A DNA stretch of 54,379 nucleotides from Manganibacter manganicus (GCF_002075885.1 NZ_MDET01000022.1:1-54379); one strand, 5' to 3'. Numbered from the stretch's first letter, positions 1-8,655 are shown. The notes: generated by a model not told the origin, from the letters alone. Translations and numbers: made by a program.

Positions 1-1
1 A

Positions 2-466
2 TGGATCGAGCGCCGCGAGAACGTCATCGCGCTCGGTCCCAGCGGCACGGGCAAGACCCATGTCGCGCTCGGCCTCGGCCTGGCGGCGTGTCAGAAGGGC
101 CTTCCCGTCGGCTTCATTACCGCTGCCGCCCTGGTCAGCGAGATGATGGAGGCCCGCGACGAACGGCGTCTGCTACGCTTCCAGAAGCAGACGGCTGGCT
201 ACAAGCTCCTCATCATCGATGAGCTCGGCTTCGTGCCGCTCTCCAAGACCGGGGCAGAATTGCTGTTCGAGCTGATCTCGCAACGCTACGAGCGCGGTGC
301 GACCCTGATCACCAGCAATCTTCCTTTTGACGAATGGACGGAAACGCTGGGGTCGGAACGCCTGACCGGCGCTCTGCTCGACCGCATCACCCACCACGTC
401 AACATTCTCGAGATGAACGGCGATAGCTACCGTCTCGCTCAAAGCCGCGCCCGAAAGGCTGGCTGA
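2..466 (+). CDS. istB: IS21-family helper ATPase IstB, 5' end missing
   Basis: This is the C-terminal part of an IstB/DnaC-like AAA+ ATPase, the transposition helper of IS21-family elements. The open frame runs in from the window edge. Visible are a Walker A motif (GPSGTGKTH, about residues 13-21 of the fragment), a Walker B-like stretch (LLIIDELGF) and the sensor segment LITSNLPFDEW, all typical of IstB. The protein ends in a short basic tail. About 80 bases downstream lies the repeated right end of the element. Family assignment is firm; the exact IS name cannot be given from the sequence alone, and istA must lie outside the window. Confidence 0.93.
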   Translation, partial: WIERRENVIALGPSGTGKTHVALGLGLAACQKGLPVGFITAAALVSEMMEARDERRLLRFQKQTAGYKLLIIDELGFVPLSKTGAELLFELISQRYERGATLITSNLPFDEWTETLGSERLTGALLDRITHHVNILEMNGDSYRLAQSRARKAG

Positions 467-548
467 AACCCTCACAAAAATCGCCGACGCCGCAAGCGGG
501 AAACTCTGGTCGGGCTACGCCCTCCCGACGTTCCCCACTTGCGGCGCG

Positions 549-601
549 AAGTGGCCTACTTTTGCGCCGCCCAATGGCCTGATTTTGCTCCGCCGTTGAC
601 A
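549..601 (+). mobile_element. Right terminal repeats of the IS21-family element
   Basis: Two imperfect direct repeats of about 22 bases share the pattern TGGCCT-A/G-A-C/T-TTTGC-G/T-CCGCC (550-572 and 575-596). They are followed by TTGACA, ending at 601. Repeated terminal sequences and a terminal CA are characteristic of IS21-family ends. The neighbouring dehydrogenase reading frame is lost at this point, which supports 600/601 as the junction. The exact last base cannot be proved without the other end and the target duplication. Confidence 0.75.
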
Positions 602-905
602 TCTCCATGTCGAGCGCCGCCGTGGACACAGAAGACAGGGTTTCGGCCCGCGTCCAGCCGGCATTGGAGATAAGGGCGGCCGGCGCAACCTCGCCGGTAA
701 CCTCCCCGGCAAATTCGGCAATAGCGTCATCGTCCAGCAGGTCGAAATGATGGGCTTGCGCGATCTCCTTGCGTGAAAGATCGGTGCCTTCGCGGTCGCA
801 GGCGACAATCCTTGCCCCGGAAGCCGAGAGGACATCCACCAAGGCGCTGCCAACACCGCCGGCAGCCCCTGTGACAACCACAGTGCGCCCTTTGAAATCC
901 ATCAT
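602..905 (-). pseudogene. Short-chain dehydrogenase, truncated by IS insertion
   Basis: This fragment is the N-terminal ~101 residues of a classical SDR-family NAD(P)-dependent oxidoreductase. It shows the cofactor motif TGAAGGVG (residues 12-19) and the SNAG stretch (about residues 82-85) of the Rossmann fold, then stops being SDR-like where the IS21 end begins. The catalytic Ser-Tyr-Lys part is missing. The start ATG is preceded by a strong GGAGGAAATT ribosome binding site, so the gene was once functional. It faces away from the amidohydrolase gene and probably belonged to the same catabolic locus. Its former substrate is unknown. Confidence 0.85.
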
Positions 906-992
906 GGCAATTTCCTCCGCAATGACCTGAAACCATCAGGGCAGCCCGTTGGCGCGATTAAGGCCGATACAGGATGGCGGCAATCTTGTAAC

Positions 993-1026
993 AAAGCAAC
1001 ATCGATCCCAAAGTTTATGTTGCTTT
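993..1026. promoter_or_regulatory. Inverted repeat between divergent SDR and amidohydrolase genes
   Basis: Perfect 10-base arms, AAAGCAACAT (993-1002) and ATGTTGCTTT (1017-1026), are separated by 14 bases. It lies in the ~250-base divergent intergenic region, about 130 bases upstream of the amidohydrolase start. This geometry fits a dimeric regulator's operator. The pattern differs from the palindrome beside the RpiR gene, so a different regulator may bind here. The function is inferred. Confidence 0.5.
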
Positions 1027-1158
1027 CCAACACGGCTTGCACGACAGTTGTGATCCTTCATGGTGCCCGCCCATTCCGGGCGGCGATCGTAGGGGTTTGG
1101 ACGCTGCGGGGGTATGATCCGAAACGAAACCAAGCCGCGTTTGACTGGGGACAAAATC

Positions 1159-2403
1159 ATGCGCTTTGATCTGCTCGTAAAGAATGGGCGCGTTGTCGAC
1201 CCTGCTTCCGGCCTTGATGCCCCGCACGACATAGCGATCAGCGCCGACAAGATCGTTGCTATAGCGCCCACGATCGAAGCCGCCAATGCGGCGCAGATCA
1301 TTGATGCTACCGATTGCCTTGTGACACCCGGCCTCGTCGATCTGCACAGTCATGTCTATTGGGGTGGCACCTCGCTCGGCGTCGATGCCGATCGTCTTGC
1401 CGCCAAGAGTGGCACGACCACCTTCATCGATGCGGGCAGCGCTGGTGCCGGCAATTTCCTGGGGTTCCGCCGCCATGTCATGGAGCGCTCGAAGGTCCGC
1501 ATCCTGGCCTTTGTGAACATTTCATTCGCCGGCATTTTCGGTTTTTCGCGTACCGTCATGGTCGGCGAGTGCGCCGATCTCAATTTGTGCGATCCGCGCG
1601 AGGTTATGGCGGCGGTGCGCGAACATGATGATGTCGTGGTCGGTGTGAAGGTGCGCTCCGGCCGCATCGCCGGTGGCACCAGCGGTATTGCGCCAGTCGA
1701 TATCGCGCTGGAGGCGGCCGATGCTGTCGGCTTGCCCTTAATGGCACATATAGACGAGCCGCCGCCCGGTCGTTCGGAAGTCCTGCCGCGCCTGCGCAAA
1801 GGCGATATTCTGACGCACTGCTTCCGGCCGTTCCCAAACGCACCGGTTTTTGCTTCAGGCGCGGTGCGACCGGACATGCGTCTGGCGCGTGAGCGTGGGG
1901 TGATATTCGACATCGGTCATGGCATGGGATCGTTTGATTTCGATGTTGCGCGCATCATGCTCAAGGAGGGACTGGCGCCCGACGTCATCAGTTCCGACGT
2001 GCATCTCTACTGCGTCGATGGGCCGGCCTTCGACATGCTGGTGTGCATGTCGAAACTGCTGGCGCTGGGCATGCCGCTGGCCGATGTCCTGCGCGCCGCC
2101 ACGCAAAACCCGGCGGACGCGATCGGCCGCAACGAGCTCGGCCGCCTGACGGTGGGCGGGCCGGCGGATATCGCCATCTTGAAGGAACGGGCGGGCCGCT
2201 ACACCTTCTTCGATTCCCGCGCCACGGAACTGATCGCCGAAAGCCGGCTGGTATCGACCGGTATTGTAGCCGGCGGCGCATGGTGGCCCAACACTGCGCT
2301 CGACGAGCCGGATGAAACCGAAAGCTATGCGCCCTCGCGCCACTGCACCCATGTGGACGTGGCAGCGCGCTATTTCAGCACGCTGCGCAAGCCCGCCGGC
2401 TGA
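1159..2403 (+). CDS. Metal-dependent amidohydrolase (dihydroorotase/deacetylase-like)
   Basis: This 414-residue member of the amidohydrolase superfamily probably hydrolyses a cyclic amide or N-acyl compound in the cytoplasm. It has the HxH metal motif (DLHSH, His63 and His65), a VGVKVR segment whose Lys164 is a candidate carboxylated metal-bridging lysine, later His-containing segments (MAHID, DIGHGMG) and the ISSDVH segment. The C-terminal GRLTVGGPADIAIL block is the usual small beta-domain. The ATG at 1159 was chosen because homologous sequence (MRFDLLVKNGRV) begins there and GGGGA lies upstream; an in-frame ATG at 1114 is less likely. It resembles the EF_0837-type amidohydrolase/deacetylase group, but the substrate is not known. 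The neighbouring monooxygenase, importer and amidase suggest a shared catabolic role. Confidence 0.85.
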   Translation: MRFDLLVKNGRVVDPASGLDAPHDIAISADKIVAIAPTIEAANAAQIIDATDCLVTPGLVDLHSHVYWGGTSLGVDADRLAAKSGTTTFIDAGSAGAGNFLGFRRHVMERSKVRILAFVNISFAGIFGFSRTVMVGECADLNLCDPREVMAAVREHDDVVVGVKVRSGRIAGGTSGIAPVDIALEAADAVGLPLMAHIDEPPPGRSEVLPRLRKGDILTHCFRPFPNAPVFASGAVRPDMRLARERGVIFDIGHGMGSFDFDVARIMLKEGLAPDVISSDVHLYCVDGPAFDMLVCMSKLLALGMPLADVLRAATQNPADAIGRNELGRLTVGGPADIAILKERAGRYTFFDSRATELIAESRLVSTGIVAGGAWWPNTALDEPDETESYAPSRHCTHVDVAARYFSTLRKPAG

Positions 2404-2452
2404 GCAGGCTTCCAGAGCAGCTCTGGCCTCTTCGCTGAATCGGCAGCGCGGC

Positions 2453-2516
2453 TCTACCTATTTGTTTTGATCGCATTTCCGGACACAAAACCGCTCCCAC
2501 TTTTGCTGGAAATGCT
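2453..2516. repeat. Rhizobial-type palindromic repeat at convergent gene ends
   Basis: Arms GCATTTCC (2473-2480) and GGAAATGC (2508-2515) enclose a second short stem, CAAAA/TTTTG. The element sits exactly between the convergent ends of the amidohydrolase and monooxygenase genes, so it may act as a bidirectional terminator as well as being a dispersed repeat. It resembles elements I recognise from rhizobial genomes; copy number was not checked. Confidence 0.55.
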
Positions 2517-4295
2517 CTATCCCGGCTCACCGTAGACCGATGTCGGAATTCCTTCCATGCGCGCCTTGATCTGCATGGCGACAAACTTGGAATAGAAGCG
2601 CGACAGCGCCAGGTTTCCGCCATGAAACCACAGCGCCTCATGGGCGGTCGGCTTCCACATATTGCGCGGATCGCCCTTCCACGGGCCGGGGTCGCCCTTC
2701 ACGCCTGACCCGAGGCCCCAGCATGGGCCGATCCTGTCCGCCGCCTCGCGCGAGACGAGTTGCGCAACCGTCTCGTGCATCGACTGGTAGCCGGTGCAGG
2801 CGATGATGACGTCGGCGGCGAGTTCGCGCCCGTCCTCGAACAGAATGCCGGTCGGCGTCAGCGCCTTGATGCCGGTGCCGCCCACCACGCCGATTTCACC
2901 GTCGATGATCAGGTCGGAGGCGCCGACATCGATATAATAGCCGGAGCCGGTGCGCACCGCCTTCATCATCAGGCCGGTCTCGTCTTCGCCGAAATCTATG
3001 GCGAAACCGGAACCGGCAAGCCGCTCGTAGAACTCGGCATCGCGGGCGCGGATCTTGTCGTAGAGCGGTTTCTGCGTCTCCGGCATCAGGGCGAACGGCG
3101 TCGAGGCCGCCATCCAGTCGGCATTGTCGGTGGTGATGCCGCGCGCCAGCGCATCCTCCGAATAGGTGTCGAAGGCGAGAGCCATCAGGGTGGCCGACTT
3201 CGCCACCGTGGTCGGCGAACGCTGGATCATGGTCACCTTGGCGCCGCTTTCCCAAAGGTCCACGCTGACGTCGTGCCCGGAACTGGCCGCGCCGATCACG
3301 GCACAGGCCTTGCCGCGAAAGCGCGAGCCGTCGGCATACTGGCTGGAGTGCAGGATTTCGCCCTGAAAGGCTTCCGAGCCCGGCAGGTCGATCATGCGCG
3401 GCGGGCCGTAAGCGCCGGTGGCGAAGACCAGTTGCTTCGGTTTCAGCACCACCCGTTCGCCATCGCGATCGACCTCGACCGTCCAGGTCTTGCTCGCGGC
3501 ATCGTAAGTGGCGCCGGTGCAACTACTGGAAGTCCAGTAGTGCAGTTCCATCACCTTTGCATACATTTCCAGCCAGTCGCCCATCTGGTCCTTGGGCGTG
3601 AACACCGGCCAATTGTCGGGGAAAGGGATATAAGGCAGGTGGTCGTACCAGACCGGGTCATGCAGCACGAGCGAACGATAGCGGTTGCGCCAGGAATCGC
3701 CTGGCCGCGCGTTCTTTTCCAAAATCACGGTCGGCACGCCGAGCTGGCGCAGCCGCGCACCGAGCATCATGCCGCCCTGCCCGCCGCCAATGACGACACA
3801 ATAGGGCTGCGTCAGGGTGCCCAGTTCGCGTTCTTCGCGCCGGCGCTTTTCCGACCAGGTCTCGCGGTTCGGATCAGCCCTGTGCTTCACGCCGAGCGGG
3901 CGCTGCGGCCCCTTCTTTTCCTCGAACCCCTTGAGTTCGTCAGTCGCCGTAAACAGCGTGCGGCATTTGCCGTTGCGCAGGCGCAGGCAGCCCTTGCCGT
4001 GCCCGGCGGCGGTCTCGAAAGTAAACCACGCCTCGACGGTTCCATCCTCGACCGTCGCCTCACCTGAAAGATGAAAAGCACAAGCCTGTGCTGCCTCAAT
4101 CGTAGCGCCAAGCATGTCGGAAACGGCATCGCGCCCGGCCACGGTCTTGATGTTCCAGCTAAAGGCCAGGAGATCGCGCCAGTAGCAGTCATCGAGGAAC
4201 AATTGCATGGCCGCGTCTATGTCGCGCGCCTCCAGCGCGCGGGCAAACGCGCCGAGCCAGGTTGTTGCCTGCTTGGTGGGTGCGATATCGAGCAT
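2517..4295 (-). CDS. FAD-dependent flavin monooxygenase with N-terminal NTF2-like domain
   Basis: This 592-residue protein starts with an NTF2/SnoaL-like domain (about residues 10-125). A class B flavoprotein monooxygenase follows. The FAD-binding motif GGGQGG is at residues 170-175, the FMO/BVMO-type signature FQGEILHSSQY at 310-320, and the NAD(P)-binding motif GAASSG at 335-340. An FATG motif (291-294) links the two nucleotide domains. Such enzymes oxygenate N- or S-containing or carbonyl substrates using NAD(P)H and O2. It is convergent with the amidohydrolase and lies downstream of the RpiR regulator gene on the same strand, separated by repeats. The family is secure; the substrate is unknown. 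Confidence 0.85.
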   Translation of the reverse strand: MLDIAPTKQATTWLGAFARALEARDIDAAMQLFLDDCYWRDLLAFSWNIKTVAGRDAVSDMLGATIEAAQACAFHLSGEATVEDGTVEAWFTFETAAGHGKGCLRLRNGKCRTLFTATDELKGFEEKKGPQRPLGVKHRADPNRETWSEKRRREERELGTLTQPYCVVIGGGQGGMMLGARLRQLGVPTVILEKNARPGDSWRNRYRSLVLHDPVWYDHLPYIPFPDNWPVFTPKDQMGDWLEMYAKVMELHYWTSSSCTGATYDAASKTWTVEVDRDGERVVLKPKQLVFATGAYGPPRMIDLPGSEAFQGEILHSSQYADGSRFRGKACAVIGAASSGHDVSVDLWESGAKVTMIQRSPTTVAKSATLMALAFDTYSEDALARGITTDNADWMAASTPFALMPETQKPLYDKIRARDAEFYERLAGSGFAIDFGEDETGLMMKAVRTGSGYYIDVGASDLIIDGEIGVVGGTGIKALTPTGILFEDGRELAADVIIACTGYQSMHETVAQLVSREAADRIGPCWGLGSGVKGDPGPWKGDPRNMWKPTAHEALWFHGGNLALSRFYSKFVAMQIKARMEGIPTSVYGEPG

Positions 4296-4313
4296 TGAAT
4301 TCCTCTCCTTGTC

Positions 4314-4528
4314 GGCGCTTAGAGCATTGGATCGAAAAGCGGTTACCGGTTTTCGGGTTATTCCAATGCTCCATCAAAGTGTCAGAGCGTTCTTTGCGCG
4401 TTCAATCGAACGCATGGCGCTTAGAGCATCGGACCGAAAAGTGGTTACCGGTTTTCGGATCATTCCGATGCTCCATCATAGTTTTAGAGCGTCCTGTGCG
4501 TTCAATCGAACGCACAAAGGACGCTCTA
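4314..4528. repeat. Tandem palindromic repeats, 102-base period
   Basis: Two direct copies begin at 4314 and 4416. Each carries a long hairpin: GAGCATTGGA (4323-4332) pairs with TCCAATGCTC (4362-4371), with CGAAAAG...GGTTTTCG inside. The second copy has GAGCAT...ATGCTC with the same core. Each copy ends with a GTTCAATCGAAC palindrome. In the last copy the outer arms GAGCGTCC and GGACGCTC extend the stem to the end of the regulator gene. No coding sequence is visible between the monooxygenase start and the regulator stop, so this is a dispersed repeat array that may insulate the two genes. Confidence 0.75.
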
Positions 4529-5500
4529 ATCGCCCAGCGGTTCCATTTCCTTGCCCACACGATGGATCTGGGCGTTGTATTTGATGCGCCGCAGCGTCTC
4601 GCGCGCCGTCGCACCGATGGCATAGCCTGCGGCCACCGCCATCAGGTCGATCGCGACCAGAAAGGCGAAGCGCGAAGCCGTCGGCTTCAACGTGTCGGGA
4701 TATTCGGGCACCGCCACCGTCAGGCCGACGTCGCAGATACGGGCAAGGTCCGTGTCCGGCGCGGTCACGCACACCGCATTTGCCCGATAGTGCTTGGCGA
4801 TTTCCACCGCCTCGACCACCTCGCGCGTGCGCCCGGTCGCCGAGATTGCGATGACCAGATCGCCCGGCTTCAGCGTCGAAGCCGTCATGCGCATCACATA
4901 GGGGTCGCAATGGGCGCCGACGACGATGCCATAGCGAAACAGGCGGTGCTGGATTTCCTGGGCGAGCGCGGCAGCACTTGCGCCGAGCCCAAACACGGCC
5001 ACCTGCCGTGCCTTGGCAATCAGTTCAGCCGCCTTTTGCAACTGCACCGGGTCCAGTTGCCGCTCGGCTTCCTCCAGCGCCCGCCGCGCCTCGCCAAAAA
5101 CAGCGTTCCAGAACGGCATGCCATTGTCGTTACCCTCAGGCGGCTCGCTGGCAAGGTAGAGCGTGCCGACAACCAGGCTCTGCGCCAGCTTAAGCTTGAA
5201 ATCGCGCACCCCCTTGCACCCGATGGCACGGCAGAAACGCGTCACCGTCGGCTCGCTGACCTCCGCGCGCTGGGCAAGCGCGGCATTGGACGCATCGACC
5301 GCGAAGCGCACGTCCTGAAGCACCACGTCCGCAACGCGCCGCTCGGCCGGCCGCAGATCGACATAGGAATCCTTCACAAGCGAGATGATGTCGGGGATGC
5401 GCCGCGCGCGTTCGCGCATCTCGGCCTTGCTCGGAGCGGTCATGTGCTTGTCCGCGTCAGGCCCGTCAGCGACAGGCTGGTCTGCCTCGGTCTGGTTCAT
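4526..5500 (-). CDS. RpiR/MurR-family transcriptional regulator (HTH-SIS)
   Basis: This ~324-residue protein has an N-terminal RpiR-type helix-turn-helix (LAQRAEVSEPTVTRFCRAIG segment). A C-terminal SIS phosphosugar-binding domain follows (VAVFGLGASAAAL and ISATGRTREVVEA segments). RpiR proteins sense a sugar phosphate or related ligand and bind TGTAG-type palindromes. Start 5500 was chosen for its GAGG at suitable spacing; an ATG at 5512 is also possible. It is divergent from the ABC importer operon, with a perfect palindrome between them, so it probably controls that operon and perhaps itself. The ligand is not known, and since the nearby enzymes are not sugar enzymes it may be unusual. Confidence 0.9.
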   Translation of the reverse strand: MNQTEADQPVADGPDADKHMTAPSKAEMRERARRIPDIISLVKDSYVDLRPAERRVADVVLQDVRFAVDASNAALAQRAEVSEPTVTRFCRAIGCKGVRDFKLKLAQSLVVGTLYLASEPPEGNDNGMPFWNAVFGEARRALEEAERQLDPVQLQKAAELIAKARQVAVFGLGASAAALAQEIQHRLFRYGIVVGAHCDPYVMRMTASTLKPGDLVIAISATGRTREVVEAVEIAKHYRANAVCVTAPDTDLARICDVGLTVAVPEYPDTLKPTASRFAFLVAIDLMAVAAGYAIGATARETLRRIKYNAQIHRVGKEMEPLGD

Positions 5501-5583
5501 TGGGTGCCTCATCCCTTTCCAAGACCGCTTCTTACCGCACTGTGCGTGCAGGCAAGGCAGTTTTTCGTTCACCCTCAATCGAG

Positions 5584-5602
5584 TATGTAGGAAACCTACA
5601 TA
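5584..5602. promoter_or_regulatory. Candidate RpiR operator palindrome
   Basis: TATGTAGG (5584-5591), AAA, CCTACATA (5595-5602) form a perfect 19-base palindrome in the regulator/importer divergent region. It matches the TGTAG-N5-CTACA shape of known RpiR-family operators. A possible half site (AAGTAGG) occurs near 5695. The likely outcome is repression or activation of the 5764-11287 operon; that is inference. Confidence 0.65.
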
Positions 5603-5763
5603 CATTTCAAGCTCGGAAAAGCATGCGAATTCAACACAATTCGTGGTAAATCACACTGGAGTCGTCACTGCGTCATCTGTGACGCTTGACAGCTAAGTAG
5701 GATAGTTACAAACTCGCACCAAAGATGATCTGGCAAGGTCACAATCCAATCTTAGAGGGAACT

Positions 5764-6582
5764 ATGACCGCGGGCCACGCCTCAACCCCGAAGCTCGCCG
5801 TGCGCGCGGCAACCAAGGCCTACTCCACCGCGTCGGGTGATTTTCTGGCGCTGGACCGGTGTTCGCTTGACGTCAAGGCCAATGAGATCGTCTCCATTGT
5901 CGGCCCTTCCGGCTGCGGCAAGACCACGCTTTTATGGTCGATGTCGGGCCTGCATAAGTTGACCGGCGGCGAAATCCTGCTGGATGGCAAGCCGGTTGCC
6001 GGCGCGCGGCCCGAGATCGGCATTGTCTTTCAGGAGGCCAATCTCCTGCCTTGGCGCAATCTGGCCGCCAACATCAATTTCCCCTTCGAGATCAAGGGAG
6101 AAAAGCCGGACAAGATGTGGATCGACCATCTGCTGCAGCGCGTCGGGCTTGAAGGTTTCAATGCCAAGTTTCCGCGCGAATTGTCCGGCGGCATGCAGCA
6201 GCGCGCGGCCATCGTGCGCGCGCTTTCGCTGAAACCGTCGGTGCTTTTGATGGACGAACCGTTCGGCGCGCTGGACAGCTTCACGCGTGAGGAAATGAAC
6301 CGGCTGGTAGAGGAAATCTGGCTGGATACCCCCACCACCATCGTCTTCATCACCCATTCCATCGAAGAAGCGATCTTCCTTTCCGACCGGGTGGTGGTGA
6401 TGAGCGCGCGCCCCGGCCGCGTCGCGAAGGAATATGACGTGCCGTTCCCGCGCCCGCGTTCGCTGGAGATCATGGCGACCCGCGAGGTGTTCGATCTGCA
6501 AAATGCGATCAAGATGGACATTATCGGCGGCCGTGCAAGTTCGCAGCCTGCCGTCGTCAAAACTGCCGCGCCCGTGAATTGA
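5764..6582 (+). CDS. ABC transporter ATP-binding protein (nitrate/taurine/NMT1 type)
   Basis: This 272-residue ATPase belongs to the SsuB/TauB-like importer group. It shows Walker A GPSGCGKTT, a Q-loop region VFQEANLLPW, signature LSGGMQQR, Walker B VLLMDEPFGALDS and a switch histidine in FITHS. Start 5764 is chosen because AGAGGGA precedes it. It opens an operon that continues with the permease and the binding protein. A possible promoter lies just upstream (TTGACA at 5686, with no clear -10). It energises uptake of an unknown small organic molecule. Confidence 0.93.
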   Translation: MTAGHASTPKLAVRAATKAYSTASGDFLALDRCSLDVKANEIVSIVGPSGCGKTTLLWSMSGLHKLTGGEILLDGKPVAGARPEIGIVFQEANLLPWRNLAANINFPFEIKGEKPDKMWIDHLLQRVGLEGFNAKFPRELSGGMQQRAAIVRALSLKPSVLLMDEPFGALDSFTREEMNRLVEEIWLDTPTTIVFITHSIEEAIFLSDRVVVMSARPGRVAKEYDVPFPRPRSLEIMATREVFDLQNAIKMDIIGGRASSQPAVVKTAAPVN

Positions 6583-6594
6583 GGGGACCGAGCC

Positions 6595-7437
6595 GTGAGC
6601 GACGCCATACCCGAATTTTCCAAGGCCAAATCCGCCGAGGGCGGTGATGTCAGCCTGACCAATCTTTCTGCATTTTCCGGTAGTTCGGGCATGCGTTCGG
6701 GGATGGAGGTGCTGGCCATCGCGCTGGTGGCTGTGGTGATTATCGGCGGCATCGAACTGGCGCTGCGCAGTTTCCAGGTGCCGGAATATATCATGCCGCG
6801 ACCGAGTGCGATCGCCATGGCGCTGTTCACCGAATTTCCACTGATCGCGCCGCATCTCGGCTATACGCTGGTGGAGCTTCTGGGCGGCTTCGCAATCGGC
6901 GCCAGCATCGGGCTGGTGCTCGCCGCCGTCATCACGCAGTTCCCCTTCGCCGAGAAGATCATCGCGCCTTACATCCTGCTTCTGGTGACGACGCCCATGC
7001 TGGCACTGGTGCCTTTGCTCATCCTGCGCTTCGGCTTTGGCTATGAGCCGCGCATCATCGCCGTGGCGCTGGCCGCGGGGCCGATGGTGATGATTAACGC
7101 GGCCACCGGGTTTCGCCGCGTCGACAGCGCCAAGATCGCGCTGGCGCGTTCCTACGGCGCATCCACCTTGCAGATATTCTGGAAGATCAGGGCACCGATG
7201 GCGCTGCCGATGATCCTGGTGGGCCTGATGATCGGTGCCATTTTCGGCCTGCTGACCGCCGTCGGCGCCGAGATGGTCGGCGGTGGCTTCGGCCTCGGCA
7301 ACCGGCTCACCACCTATTCGTCGATGATCCAGATGCCGCAGTTCTTCGCCGTGGTGCTGATCCTGTCGATCCTCGGCATATTGATCTACGTGCTGTTCTT
7401 CCTGATCGGGAAGAAATGGGCGAGCTGGGAGGCATAG
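6595..7437 (+). CDS. ABC transporter permease (SsuC/TauC-like)
   Basis: This 280-residue inner-membrane permease has about six hydrophobic segments and a binding-protein-dependent transport signature (segment with YGAS, residues ~185-188, followed by FWKIRAPMALP). It starts with GTG at 6595, with GAGGGGA upstream, 12 bases after the ATPase stop. It forms one importer with the adjacent ATPase and binding protein. The family handles sulfonates, nitrate, thiamine precursors, riboflavin and similar molecules, so the substrate cannot be inferred from the permease. Confidence 0.92.
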   Translation: MSDAIPEFSKAKSAEGGDVSLTNLSAFSGSSGMRSGMEVLAIALVAVVIIGGIELALRSFQVPEYIMPRPSAIAMALFTEFPLIAPHLGYTLVELLGGFAIGASIGLVLAAVITQFPFAEKIIAPYILLLVTTPMLALVPLLILRFGFGYEPRIIAVALAAGPMVMINAATGFRRVDSAKIALARSYGASTLQIFWKIRAPMALPMILVGLMIGAIFGLLTAVGAEMVGGGFGLGNRLTTYSSMIQMPQFFAVVLILSILGILIYVLFFLIGKKWASWEA

Positions 7438-7500
7438 GCAGCCACCCCTGCCGCGGACAAGACAAGTAGGGTTTCAACGTCAATTCGGGAGGAAACAACA

Positions 7501-8655
7501 ATGAAAGACAGCCTGATTTCAACCGGCATGAGCCGCCGCTACTTCCTGCAGGTCGCAGCGAGCGGGCTTGTCACCGCAACGGCACTGGGCGGCGGCCTGC
7601 GCCGCGCGCAAGCGGCACCTTATGAGAAATTCACCTGGATTTCACCGCGCGGCACGCTTGAGGTTCTGGACGATTTCCCCTATTGGGCCGCCAAGAAAGC
7701 CGGCTATTTCGACGGCCTCGCCACAGATATGCAGCCCGGCCCGTCCGATGGCACTGCCACGGTCAAGTTCGTCGATGTCGGCCAGGCCGATATGGGCTTC
7801 CCGTCGCCGGGCGTGTTCTCCTTCGCCATCGAAAACGGCATGAAGCTGAAGTCCGTGTTCCATATGGGCGCGCGCGACACCTTCTCCATCGCCTTCCGCA
7901 AGGGCGAAGGCACGAACGATCTCAAGACGCTGGAAGGCAAGACCATCCTTCTCGGCTCGGCCGCATGGCAGGCCATCGTCGACCCGCTGCTGGCGGCGCA
8001 GGGCGTGGACGTCAAGAAAGTGAAATATGTCGAGGCGGGCTGGCCGACATGGGGCACGGCGCTTGCCGGCGGCCAGGGTGATGCCGCTCTTTCGTGGGAA
8101 GGCCTGCGCGCCGAATGGATCGCCAAGAAACTCGACTTCGAGTACTGGCTGGGCGCACAGCACTCCAAGCTGCCGGCCAACACATTCGTGGTCCGCACGG
8201 CCGATCTGGAAGACCCCGACAAGAAGGCATTCCTGGAGAAATACCTGCGCGCCTGGGCGATGGGTCTGGAATTCGGTTATCAGAACCCGCGCGCGGCGGT
8301 GGAAGCCGTGTTCGAGCAGTTCCCGACGCTGGCCTCCAATCTCGGACCTGAGTTGGGCACCACCTCGATCCTGCAACAGATCAACGTCTTCCGTGGCGAC
8401 ATGGAAAAGCGCGGCGGCTGGGGCTGGCACGACATGGAAAGCTGGCAGGCCTTCTTCGACGAGATCCACAAGATCGGCCAGGTCACCAACCCGGTAAAGG
8501 CCGAGGATGTCTGCACGAACGAGATGATCGAGACGGCCAACGATTTCGATCACGCCAAGGTCAAGGCCGATGCCGATGCGGTGAAATTGACGGACGGCTT
8601 CGCCGCTCTCGATGTCGAAAACATCAAGGCTCATCTGTTCGACAATGCAGTTTAG
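7501..8655 (+). CDS. NMT1/THI5-like ABC substrate-binding protein, Tat-exported
   Basis: This 384-residue periplasmic binding protein has a twin-arginine-type leader (SRRYFLQVAASG) and a probable cleavage site after RAQA near residue 40. The mature part resembles the NMT1/THI5/SsuA fold (VGQADMGFPSPGVF is the family's typical early loop). The mature protein is longer than many SsuA proteins. It is the third gene of the RpiR-linked operon and decides substrate specificity. A GC-rich hairpin directly downstream may raise its transcript level relative to later genes. The substrate is unknown. Confidence 0.88.
   Translation: MKDSLISTGMSRRYFLQVAASGLVTATALGGGLRRAQAAPYEKFTWISPRGTLEVLDDFPYWAAKKAGYFDGLATDMQPGPSDGTATVKFVDVGQADMGFPSPGVFSFAIENGMKLKSVFHMGARDTFSIAFRKGEGTNDLKTLEGKTILLGSAAWQAIVDPLLAAQGVDVKKVKYVEAGWPTWGTALAGGQGDAALSWEGLRAEWIAKKLDFEYWLGAQHSKLPANTFVVRTADLEDPDKKAFLEKYLRAWAMGLEFGYQNPRAAVEAVFEQFPTLASNLGPELGTTSILQQINVFRGDMEKRGGWGWHDMESWQAFFDEIHKIGQVTNPVKAEDVCTNEMIETANDFDHAKVKADADAVKLTDGFAALDVENIKAHLFDNAV

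Noticed and set aside
2760..4067. 435-codon open frame opposite the monooxygenase gene
   Set aside because: It is rich in His, Gly and Arg, as expected for an antisense shadow, with no motif or ribosome binding site.
4262..5590. 442-codon open frame across the repeats and opposite the RpiR gene
   Set aside because: It begins in palindromic repeats and continues antisense to a well supported regulator gene.
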